A DNA stretch of 64,000 nt from Tachypleus tridentatus. Taxonomy: Eukaryota; Arthropoda; Merostomata; Xiphosura; Limulidae. Position numbers and translations under genes: made by a program. The stretch is from the NCBI RefSeq assembly GCF_004210375.1, contig NC_134834.1:93066170-93130169 (forward strand), written 5' to 3'. Positions 55,321-64,000 of the stretch are shown here, in pieces. Under the pieces are notes generated by a model that saw only the letters and a list, made by a program, of their open reading frames with translations, had not been told where the DNA came from and did no database searches. The first letter of the stretch is position 1, and every line of letters begins with the position of its first letter.

Positions 55321-55859
55321 ATGACTGCATGGCAGCTGTGACTGACTGTATCACAAAGCAGCTGCTCAATGTATTCCGAAAACATCGACACATTTTCCAT
55401 AATATCCTTGTCTGTGGTGGAATCCTGCCTACTACATGGCACTGAAGGCTCAAAAACAGGCCTGATATACTTTTCGTAGGTATATCTCACACTCTCGAAT
55501 TGCATCACTTTCCAGCAGGCCCATGCACATGTTAGACGGGTAAGACATCAAAGCCAGAAGAAATATTGTATTAAGTTCAAAACCAGCATATCTTCTACTA
55601 CCAGTTTCAAAGTAATATGGGACAAGATTCGAAAGGTCAATCGGCAATATAATTTTGTGCCCATCTCGATCTTGCTCTCTGATGGCTAAGAAGTGGCTGA
55701 TATTCAGAGCATCGCCAACACTCTAGCTGAAAGCTTTTACTGGGTATTTAGCACTTCTGATTCATCCTCCACATTCTTAGTCATCAAGACTAGGGCAGAG
55801 CGATTACCTCTTTCCTTTTGAGCTGATTGTCTTCATACTTGTGGAACTCAAATTGGCCC

Positions 55860-56720
55860 TTCATTGGTTTGGCAATACATCAGTTGGGCCTGATGATATA
55901 CACTATGAAAAGTTGTGCCATCTGTCTCTTGCTGTTCTTCTAATTGGTTTTAACTGGATCTGGCAGGAGAATGTTTCTCCTGATGCCTAGCGCCAGGCTA
56001 TTGTCCTACCTTTCCCTAAGCCTAGGAAGGATCCCAAGATTCCCTCAAACTACCATCCAATTGCTTTGACGAGTTGTCTCTGTAAGACCTTAGAGAGAAT
56101 GGATAATGCTCATTTTATTTGGTTCCTCGAATCAAACAACCTCCTCTCACCCACCAAGTGTGGGTTCCGACTACAGTGCTCCACCATGGACCACCTGATT
56201 TGACTTAACGTCAATCAGAGAAGCCTTTCTCAAACGACAACATCTTGTATCAATATTATTTAACTTTGAGAAGGCTTATGATATTACATGGATGTATGGC
56301 CTTTTGCGAGACCTCCATTTATATGGGTTACGTGGTCATTCACCCATTTTTATTAAAACTTTTAATGGATAGGCGACTCCAAGTTCGTGTGGCTTCAACA
56401 CTTTCCTGTTCTTTTCTACAGGAACTTGGAGCCCCTCAGGGCTGTATTTTGAGTGTCACACTTTTCAGTATAAAGATTAATGCCATCACTGAACAATTCT
56501 CTCTTTCTGCTGCAAACGGGCTCAATGTCGACGACTTTCACATCTCGTGCCAGTCATCAAACATGAGGTATATTGAGCGGCAGCTACAGACTCTCCTCAA
56601 TTATTTACTGAAGTGGACCACGGCAAACGGTTTTCTCTCTCTCTTTAAAACCATTTGTATGCACTTTTGCCGCCAACAAGGTATTCTCCCTTGTCCTGAA
56701 CTTCGTATCAGTTAAGTTGT
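55860..56720 (+). pseudogene. LINE reverse transcriptase domain
   Basis: Pieces in order: VGPDDIHYEKLCHLSLAVLL, AIVLPFPKPRKDPKIPSNYH, PIALTSCLCKTLERM, then FEKAYDITWMYGLLRDLHLY, LGAPQGCILSVTLFSIKINA and GLNVDDFHISCQSSN. The catalytic box is NVDD in place of Y/F-x-DD, so both Asp of motif C remain. Multiple stops and frame changes. Confidence 0.85.
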
Positions 56721-57359
56721 GCTACCTGTAGTCCATGAGACAAAGTTCTTTGACTGTAAGCTGACTTTTATGCCACACATCAAACAGCTATGAGTCAAAT
56801 GTACAGGAGCATTGAACATCCTCCATGTCCTTTTTTCCACCATTGGGGAAGCGGATCAATGTTCTATGCTGAAGATATATTGTGCTCTTTTTCACTCAAA
56901 CTAAACCTTGATCACTGGTCTGTGGCTCTCCTAGGATCTTGGCCTTGAACATGCTGGACCCCAATCATCATCAGAGACTTCGGTTTTGCACTTCTCCAGT
57001 CTGGAGCTTATATACAATCTCATTAACCTCCTTTACAGACCACAGTTTGTAACTGTTTTTACTGTATGCTTCGAAACTTCAATTCTTACCACAGTATCCC
57101 ACCTGGGGTTGTATTTTTCTTCCTCAGTGGGCCACGCTTTTCATAACGGATGATCTTCCATTGCTCCTTTTGACTTTTGTATCCAAGTGCAGTTGAATGA
57201 ATTGTGTCTGTCTTTGGATAACAGTGCTGTATCCACTTGTCAGCCCATTCCATTATGGCTTATAACAATCCCCAAATGTGACTTTTCTTTAAGTCATCTG
57301 AGAAAAGCAGATACTCCCGATTGGAAATACTGTCTGTTATTTGCTGAACATCTTTCGAA

Positions 57360-57700
57360 CCACACTTCCATTCATATTCATACAGATGGTTGGAAGTCAA
57401 GTGACTCTGCGGGCTCTGTTTTGGTTTGTTGTGATTTGGGGGCTGTACACAGAATCTCCTTTACAGTTTCTGTGTTCACTGCCGAATTATACGCCATTTT
57501 TTCTCTGGATTACTTAAAAGTTAAGCAGTACTTAAATTGCACTATTTATACTGACTCGCTTAGTTCTCTACTGGCCATGGAATTGATTAACGTTAGTTCT
57601 CACCCTATTCTCTCCGATATTCAAACCCAACTGGCCCATTTTTCTTTTACACCTACTTTTACCCAGTTTTCTGGATACCAGGCCATGTTGGTATTCTCGA
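57360..57700 (+). pseudogene. LINE RNase H domain
   Basis: Reads HIHTDGWKSSDSAGSVLVCC, then FTAELYAIFSLDYLKVKQYL, IYTDSLSSLLAMELIN. The D-E-D catalytic pattern (HTDG, AELYA, YTDS) is intact. Part of the open frame 57187-57927. Confidence 0.85.
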
Positions 57701-57991
57701 GAACGGGTTCTTTGACACCACAGCTAAATCTGTCTGATCTGGCACTATCATTGTTGTGCCTGTTTCATACATGGACTGTAATCCTGCATTCAAAACTCAG
57801 TACTTGGCCAGTTGGCAGTCGACTTGGAGTGAGCAACGTTAAAACAAGCTTTCCATATAAATACCCTTTATTGGATTTTAGCCGTCTTGCTTCTGTAATG
57901 ATCGATAAAGGAAGTTGTCTTAACTAACTACGCATTGTTCACAGATTTCTAACTCGTCGTTTTCTTTTATCTGGGACTGATGCATCATGTG

Positions 57992-60255
57992 TAACACTGC
58001 ACGAGAATTGTTTTGCTGATTGTGACAGGTACCTAGTAGGTATGCACAAATATAGTTTTGGTTTTGCTTCATCACGTAGGAACTCTGAGAAATAGAGTTA
58101 ACTGTTTACCGGCAATAACGTATTTCATTGCATTTATGTTTCTAATACGCTATTAAGTTCAACATAATTAAAAGCGTTTTGCTCCTGATTTTCGTTAGTA
58201 TTCTCTGTCCGGTGCAACACGTTGCAGTGTCCAACAGTAATCAGTAAGCATTGACGGATTCCAGTTGCCCTGATATCGTTGTTCCATTGTAGCAATGTCC
58301 TGGTGAAGCTTTTCACCATGTTCGTCACTGACAGCACCGATATTTGCGGGGAGGAAGTCCAAATGTGAGTGGAGGAAATGAATCTTGAGTGATATGTTGC
58401 ACTTCATTGTTTTGTATGCTTTGAGAAGTTTGTCTACCAGCTGAATGTAATGTGGGACTCTGTAATTGCCAAGAAAATTGTCAACAACGTCTTTGAAGGC
58501 TTTCCAGGCAATCTTTTCCGGCCCAACTAACAGTTTTTCGAACCGCTTGTCACTCATAACATGTTTGATCTGAGGACCAACAAATATGCCCTCTTTGATC
58601 TTGGCCTCAGTTATACTTGGGAACATCTGTCTTGAATAATGAAATCCTTCGCCTTCTTTGTTCAATGCTTTCACGAAATTCTTCATAAGTCCAAATTTTA
58701 TGTGAAGAGGAGGCCCAAAATCTTGCCAGGTCAACAAGCGGTTTATGAGCCACATTTTTCTGTCGTGGAACAAACTTTTTACGGAGTGGCCAGCTCTCTC
58801 TAGAATAATGTGACTTTTGGCACGACTGTCCCATTCACAGACGAAACAACAGTACTTTGTATAGCCGAGCTGCAGTCCCAGTAACTGAGCAACGACTTTT
58901 AGATCTCCACAGATATTCCACTTGTACTTGCTGTACTTTGCTTTAGCAACATTTCATGTTCTCGTAGGTTTATTTCATGTATGCTGCATAGTCAACAGGT
59001 ACTGAAAGGTGAACGTTGTCATTGCGTAACAGAACAGCTTTGAGACTTAACATTGATGAATCAATAAAGAGACGCCACTCTTGCAGGTCATGGTCACAAT
59101 CCAAAGCAGAGAACAATTCTTCGATGTCAACACAGAAACGGAGACTGTCAACATGTGCAAAGAATTTGATTATATCATCTTGGCGGCTTTGAAAAACAGA
59201 AATTTTCGTGCCTGGTGACAGCAAACACCATTCCTGCAGTCTCGAACCCAGCAATTCGGCTTTTGCTATTGACAGATCCAAATCTCTGACCAGATGGTTT
59301 AATTTTGACTGTGTTATGAGATGTGGATTGCCTGAGGATCACGGTTCAAAATCCGGATCAATGTCACTGCCAGTTCCCTGCATAGCAGTTTCTTCATCTG
59401 GTTCGTTTAAGGTCCATTCCTCTGGTGGTTTCGGAATTGGAAGACAATCGTCATGTGGCACGGGTCTCATTGCTGAAGGCAGATTAGGGTATTCAATTGA
59501 CTTCTTGTTTTTTGCAGAGAAACCAAACGCATTAGTTAAGCAGAAGTAACAGTCCGTCACATGGTCTTTCTGTTCTCGCCATATCATCAGGACAGCAAAC
59601 GGCATTGTCTTTCGAGTGCCTCTGAGCCAAGCTCTCAGACAGCACAACAAATGTGAGGCGCCCATTCCTGGTTTTGATCATCAATTTTACAGCCGAAGTA
59701 CAGATGATATGCTTTCTTCACAAGAGCAGTCATTGAGCGTCTCTGATGAACAAGCATATATTCGCCACAAATACTACAGAATGTATTTCGGCTGTTACGA
59801 CATTGACAAGGCATATTGACCGACACGAATCGTCATGTAAAATGTCTATAACATCTAACTTACTTGTTACAGTGCTACTGAGGCAATGCTATATTCTGAA
59901 ACAATAGTACACACTATAAGGTCTACATTAATCCAATGAGCAGCATCTGTATATGCAAGCCACTTTTATAGCCTGCTGAGACAGTGTCAAGCTGGCTCCG
60001 TGCTGCATACTTCCACAGAACTGCTTCCAATCTGGCCTGGACATGCCCAGACTGCACAAAACATTGTTCATAGGTCTCTTACAGAAACAAAAAATTTGGA
60101 CACAAATATATGAAAAAAATATTACAAAACTGAAGATTTCGATGAAACAGTGCCTGATTGGTAAATTTGGATGGTATTTTGGCCATCAGCAGCCAAAACT
60201 ATATAAGGAACGCCCAACAGTGTTCAAGAAGCAAAAACTTTGTTGTGCAGTGTTA
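57992..60255 (-). mobile_element. TIR element (copy B) of an unrecognised transposon family
   Basis: A 2264-bp unit bounded by TAACACTGCAC (57992) and its complement (ending 60255). Termini match at 24 of 31 positions, including a second shared block, TTTTGCT. It sits inside a LINE whose C-terminal region is cut between GTDAS (57985) and a CDIQ-like codon run (60258), giving an internal proof of both ends. A TA dinucleotide lies at each edge; it may be a target duplication (TA, with termini ACACTGCAC) or part of the TIR. The minus strand carries one broken gene, 58195-59814, leaving about 440 bp 5' and 200 bp 3' non-coding. No other gene is inside. Copy A (8354-9521) has the same protein ends. 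Confidence 0.7.
58195..59814 (-). pseudogene. Transposase-like protein of the TIR element, about 540 codons, broken
   Basis: Start ATG 59814 (MPCQCRNSRNTFCSICGE). N-terminal Cys-rich region: CSIC, then DQNQEWAPHICC, then MPFAVLMIWREQKDHVTDCY with FC, a plausible zinc-binding domain. Next an acidic linker, then LLGSRLQEWCLLSPGTKISV, EEWRLFID-type QEWRLFIDSSMLSLKAVLLR, and at about 58950-58820 WNICGDLKVVAQLLGLQLGY, TKYCCFVCEWDSRAKSH. Then FGPPLHIKFGLMKNFVKALN, FPSITEAKIKEGIFVGPQI, NISLKIHFLHSHLDFLPANI, GAVSDEHGEKLHQDIATMEQ, MLTDYCWTLQRVAPDREY and stop TAA. At least four frameshifts or gaps. GDLK, CEWDSR and SDEHGE could be a DDE-type acid set; that is conjecture. I recall multicopy, uncharacterised relatives in arthropods and cnidarians. 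Confidence 0.75.
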
Positions 60256-60309
60256 TCTGTGTGACATTCAGGCCACATTTTACTGCCTTGCCGTTGTTTC
60301 GACTCTCAA
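60256..60309 (+). mobile_element. LINE continuation, segment 2
   Basis: Resumes the interrupted LINE: CTGTGTGACATTCAGG, then GGCCACATTTTACTGCC read as GHILLPCRCFDSQ. This is the cysteine-containing C-terminal region following RNase H. A SINE then splits it. Confidence 0.75.
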
Positions 60310-60573
60310 GGCCTGGCGTGGCCAGGTGGTTAAGGCGCTCGACTCGTAATCCGAGAGTCCCCGTCATACCAAACATTCTCTCCCTTTCAGCCATGGGGGC
60401 GTTATAAGGTAATGGTCATCCACTATTCGTTGGTAAAAGAGTAGCCCAAGAGTTGGCGGTGGGTGTTGATGGCTATCTGCCTTTCCTCTAGTCTTACACT
60501 GTTAAATTAGGAACAGCTAGGGCAGATAGCCCTCGTGTAGCATTGCGCAAAATTAAAAAACAAACAAACAATA
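60310..60573 (+). repeat. Thr-tRNA-type SINE nested in the LINE
   Basis: Near complete copy with a shortened B-box region. Flanks CGACTCTCAA (60300-60309) and CGACTCTTAA (60574-60583) are its target duplication, and the LINE frame FDSQ / RWHHFKHV reads across once one copy is removed. Confidence 0.93.
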
Positions 60574-60890
60574 CGACTCTTAACGATGGCACCATTTTAA
60601 ACATGTTTTGTCCCAAAGTTAAACAGTGTTATTGGAGATGGTGACACTGTCCACCTTACAAATGTTTTTAATTTTTTAAAGGCAGTTAATCTTTTTAATG
60701 CTATTTAAATTTTTAATTTATAAATTAAACATTTTTAATATGTTTCCTTTTAAGTATTCGAAAATTAAACTGTTTTGTTTTACCTTAATTTCCTTTTATG
60801 AGTTTTAATATTTTTGTTTTAATTTTAACTTTCTACCGGATGTTTGACGCCCAGTTGCTTTGCATCCTAAAACACCAAACCAACGAACCA
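60574..60890 (+). mobile_element. LINE continuation, segment 3 and 3' end
   Basis: RWHHFKHVLSQS, then VIGDGDTVHLTNVFNFLKAV and NLFNA with a stop, the C-terminal end of the LINE, followed by an AT-rich 3' UTR and an ACCAAACCAACGAACCAAC tail at about 60870-60890. Confidence 0.8.
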
Positions 60891-62482
60891 ACTTAAAAAG
60901 TCATCTGGTCATTTCTCTTCTGATGATGATGATGTGTTTTATGAATTACACATTCAAACACTCTATGATGGTTTGAAGAAACTGGTCTCGGAGGTTAACA
61001 TTGTGGTAACTATCGCTCCTTTTCGAAAAGTGAGGGAGTTAACTAAAGTAATAATATACAACCTGTGTTATTTCAACAAACCTAACCATTTGGATCAGGA
61101 AAGAGAGAATTTCTCAAATGTGTTGAGAACTTCAGCTTGGAAGAAACTCGGTTATCTCAAGAGAAACTGAATTCAAAATGTTTCATGAATAAGGTAAAAT
61201 TACTCGCGCTTGGCATTGTGGTCTACACAAGTGACTACTAAATGTGGATTCCCAGCAAATGAATTAAAGAAAATTACCTTGCTTCATTTTCTCCAGGAAG
61301 CAGTTAATTTATTTCCATATGTATTCCAGTCAAGATTTCCAACAACTTTGAATCTAATACCAGCCTGAAGTTTAAAATGTGCAAACACATATCGACTAGT
61401 TTGTGTTTTCTTTAGTTTAGAAAGTTGAATGTTTCAAGTTCACAAAGAATTTTTCAAAAATGTTTAAGTTCATACGTATATTGGAATGTTTTTCCAATAA
61501 ATTAATTTAGTCATCCATTGGACAACAATTCCAACCAGAAAGTGTTGTACTAGCAGTACTAGGAAAAAACAATTAATTTCAATAATTTAAAATATATTTA
61601 TTAAAATGATTATTTACTTACTGCATTACAAAACCTCAAGAACTTAATACAGCAAATGTTTTCATCAAGACCAAAATGTTTTTCATTGTAGCTTTGCAAT
61701 AAGACAGTGTTTATTGTTGCAGTGATTCTTACAATTATGTTTACAATATAAACATCAAAACCTTTTCCTGAACATCTTCAAGAATGGTTATCATGAACAA
61801 GTGATAGATATTCACTACTTGCACTTTATCTGCATGTTTTGAAATCAGTGAAGATAGAATATATATAGTTTTTAGAAAATGGGTGTAACGTCATAAATCC
61901 TGAAATATCACTTTGGTCAGTTTTATTTTGTCTTCTTCTGTATTAATTTGAATTTAGAACATAAAAAATCCTCTTTAAACAGAAACATTTAGTTTATCTT
62001 TAATATAATATATTTATCAAAACTTACATATAGTTATTGTACAACAGCATCAATATTTTTTCCTACGTGTAGTAAGACATTTAGAATCTTACATAAAGCA
62101 ACATTTTCTACTCTACTCAATAGTTAAAAATTTACAGCGTCACATTTTGTGATGTCATCAGACTAGCCAAAACCAGATGTTTTTCGAACAGTAGTAACTT
62201 AGTGACTCTTGCGCAGTTTCATTTTCAATTCTAGCATAAAACAACATATTAACACTGAGTGATTTATAGCTCTAACTTGAAGCACGTGGCTTCAGTATCT
62301 TTAAAATTGTAAATAGTATTATTGTGCATAATGTTAGTGTTTCCTTTAATATCTCGTGGTTTTTCATTAAGTAACTTATTACCAAGAAAACTTTAGGGTT
62401 AGTATTTTGTATTATAAATAGTTCATTGTATATTTATTAAAACGTTATTACACTATTTAAATATAACATATCGTGTTATCGG
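60891..62482. other. Gene-free stretch
   Basis: A frame of about 90 codons ends at 61170; it starts with an acidic SSDDDD stretch and reads VFYELHIQTLYDGLKKLVSE, with no ATG and no family I know. The rest is AT-rich without features. Confidence 0.4.
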
Positions 62483-62763
62483 TTTGTTTGTTTGTTTGTT
62501 TGGGAATTTCGCACAAAGCTACACGAGGGCTATCTGTGCTAGCCGTCCCTAATTTAGCAGTGTAAGACTAGAGGGAAGGCAGCTAGTCATCACCACCCAC
62601 CGCCAACTCTTGGGCTACTCTTTTACCAACGAATAGTGGGATTGACCGTCACATTATACACCCCCACGGCTGGGAGGGCGAGCATGTTTAGCGCGACGCG
62701 GGCGCGAACCCGCGACCCTCGGATTACGAGTCGCACGCCTTACGCGCTAGGCCATGCCGGGCC
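62483..62763 (-). repeat. Thr-tRNA-type SINE with 11-bp target duplication
   Basis: Complete minus-strand copy with an (AAAC)n tail. CGTGTTATCGG flanks it at 62472-62482 and 62764-62774. The head carries a CGCGCTAGGCCATGCCGGGC complement. Confidence 0.96.
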
Positions 62764-62774
62764 CGTGTTATCGG

Positions 62775-63556
62775 AAGTATGTAAAACACAATTGATAATA
62801 TACAGGAGTAGCAAATAAAGTTAACTTAATGATCGATTTCCGATTATTATTGATAATACAAAGTAAAGCAAAAAAGTATAATTATCTTCTATTTTGTATT
62901 TGCTTTAAACATAGCAGCATAACTTGTATTAATACCACTACGTGTTTTCACGTTATGAGCATGAAACATTGTACCAGATATCTAGTATTTACATCCACCA
63001 ATGAACAAAAGTTCTTTGGTCTACATTTGACTATTGTAGTTTTCATACAAACTCAAACAGACCTCTGTAGATAATGAACAATGACTACGATACACTTCTC
63101 TCTGACATCGAACAAACTAACGATAACAGAGGTTTATTTTTTAAAGAACATTTTACAAAAACTACGTTCAACAGTAGGCCTAAATCAAAACATATTTCAG
63201 CAGAAATTCTGATACCAACAGATGTCCAACTTTCAAACAAAATTGGCCTCGCTTGTAAAATGTTATATGCAAAACGTCTTTGCTAATCAGCTGATATGAA
63301 AAATGCTGACTGACTTATTTACAGACTTGCACTGTCTGACTCGCTAAATGATACTGACCTAATTCATTACATCCAAGTTGCTCAATCTAGTATTCGTGTA
63401 CTGTACCTCAAACACAGCATCATTTTTCAACATACTACTATACACGAAGCTTCAAGTTTCTACATAAAACTCCTGGACTTCAAATAAACATTAAATCATA
63501 TGAAAGACTCTCTATTTCAATCTTGGAACAAAGTTATAATTCTGCTACACAAGATT
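62775..63556. other. No supported gene
   Basis: Two short plus-strand frames (62829-63074 and 63074-63286, the second starting ATG and reading MNNDYDTLLSDIEQTND) abut each other but show no domain. The sequence is more codon-like than its surroundings, so a decayed gene or element is possible. Confidence 0.3.
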
Positions 63557-63568
63557 AAACGTAAACGT

Positions 63569-63816
63569 TTTGTTTCTTTTTTCAATTTCGCGCAAAGCTA
63601 CTCGAGGCTATCTGCCCCTAATTTAGCAATGTAAGACTAGAGGGAAGGCAGCTAGTCATCACCACCCACCGCCAACTCTTGAGCTACTCTTTTACCAACG
63701 AATAGTGGGATTGACCGTAACATTATAACGCCCCCACGGCTGGGAGGGCGAGCATGTTTGGCGCGACCGGGATTCGAACCCGCGACCCTCAGATTACGCC
63801 TTAACACACTTGGCCA
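63569..63816 (-). repeat. Thr-tRNA-type SINE with 12-bp target duplication
   Basis: Minus-strand copy with a slightly shortened head and 3' body. AAACGTAAACGT flanks it at 63557-63568 and 63817-63828. Confidence 0.95.
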
Positions 63817-64000
63817 AAACGTAAACGTGAAAAGTTACTCTCAATAATGCCATAAACAGTCTACGTAAAAGAACTAAAATGTTCTGAATACTGATCAACT
63901 TAGCAAACAAAACTAGAAGTGCTCACAGTTAATATACCCAACTTAAACAACGATGACAAGTAACAGTAGTAGTTACAGCATATTATGATGTATGAAGATT

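Larger units (their letters stand above)
52966..57991 (+). mobile_element. Decayed RNase H-bearing LINE (I/Jockey group), 5' part
   Basis: In order: a 5' region; an ORF1 with three CCHC knuckles (53960-54135); an endonuclease (54889-55320); a reverse transcriptase (about 55860-56720); an RNase H domain (57360-57700); and the start of the C-terminal region (THRFLL-like, RFLLSGTDAS at 57950-57985). It is interrupted at 57991 by the TIR element 57992-60255 and continues at 60256. Many stops and shifts make it dead. RNase H after RT places it among I-type/R1/Jockey-like LINEs; I cannot choose the clade. Confidence 0.85.

Noticed and set aside
60900-61170. 90-codon frame after the LINE 3' end
   Set aside because: No ATG, no recognised family; could be chance or a decayed exon.
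63074-63286. 70-codon frame MNNDYDTLLSDIEQ
   Set aside because: ATG start and codon-like look, but no domain and no neighbours to support a gene.
1-64000. CRISPR arrays, bacterial operons, riboswitches, integrases
   Set aside because: None seen; tandem arrays here lack spacer/repeat alternation and all signals are eukaryotic.

Overview
The window looks like AT-rich, intergenic-type nuclear DNA of an arthropod, most likely a chelicerate. A horseshoe crab is my best guess. The reasons are gustatory-receptor-like single-exon genes, a very dense tRNA-derived SINE population, Penelope-like, Tigger and Tc1 elements, and an intron-containing ribosomal-protein pseudogene. No taxon can be proved from the window alone. 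Only two open, full-length host genes are visible, both gustatory-receptor-like seven-helix proteins: one at 2377-3720 (+), one at 23317-24582 (-). A decayed receptor C-terminus lies at 31.5-31.8 kb. Everything else that codes is transposon-derived or dead.

Layout. 0-13 kb: receptor 1, an 18-bp minisatellite, SINEs, an internally deleted copy of an unrecognised transposon family (8.35-9.52 kb, with its own 53-bp minisatellite and a SINE), and a 1.1-kb minisatellite. 13-23 kb: a decayed Penelope-like element (-), a piggyBac-type MITE with perfect 56-bp arms and TTAA duplications, a deleted Tc1-type element, a complete but dead Tigger element, and a Penelope 3' fragment with a hammerhead-like RNA motif. 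23-41 kb: receptor 2, SINEs, a short inverted-repeat insertion with a 16-bp target duplication, the receptor remnant, and a candidate heat-shock-type promoter with no visible gene. 41.5-48.1 kb: a four-exon duplicated pseudogene of ribosomal protein P1 (RPLP1), broken by a SINE in codon 6 and two in-frame stops, with a degraded CR1/L2-like LINE in intron 1 and a hammerhead-bearing inverted repeat in intron 3. 53-61 kb: a decayed RNase H-bearing LINE, split by a 2264-bp TIR element that belongs to the same unrecognised family as the 8.4-kb copy, and then by a SINE. 61-64 kb: two more SINEs in otherwise featureless DNA.

The most interesting content is the unrecognised DNA-transposon-like family. 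Nesting inside the LINE fixes both ends, its termini begin TAACACTGCAC, and its protein combines an N-terminal Cys-rich domain with a conserved GDLK / CEWDSR / SDEHGE core. Next come the RPLP1 pseudogene and the hammerhead-like motifs with compensating stem I changes between copies. All calls are from reading the sequence; no database search was run.
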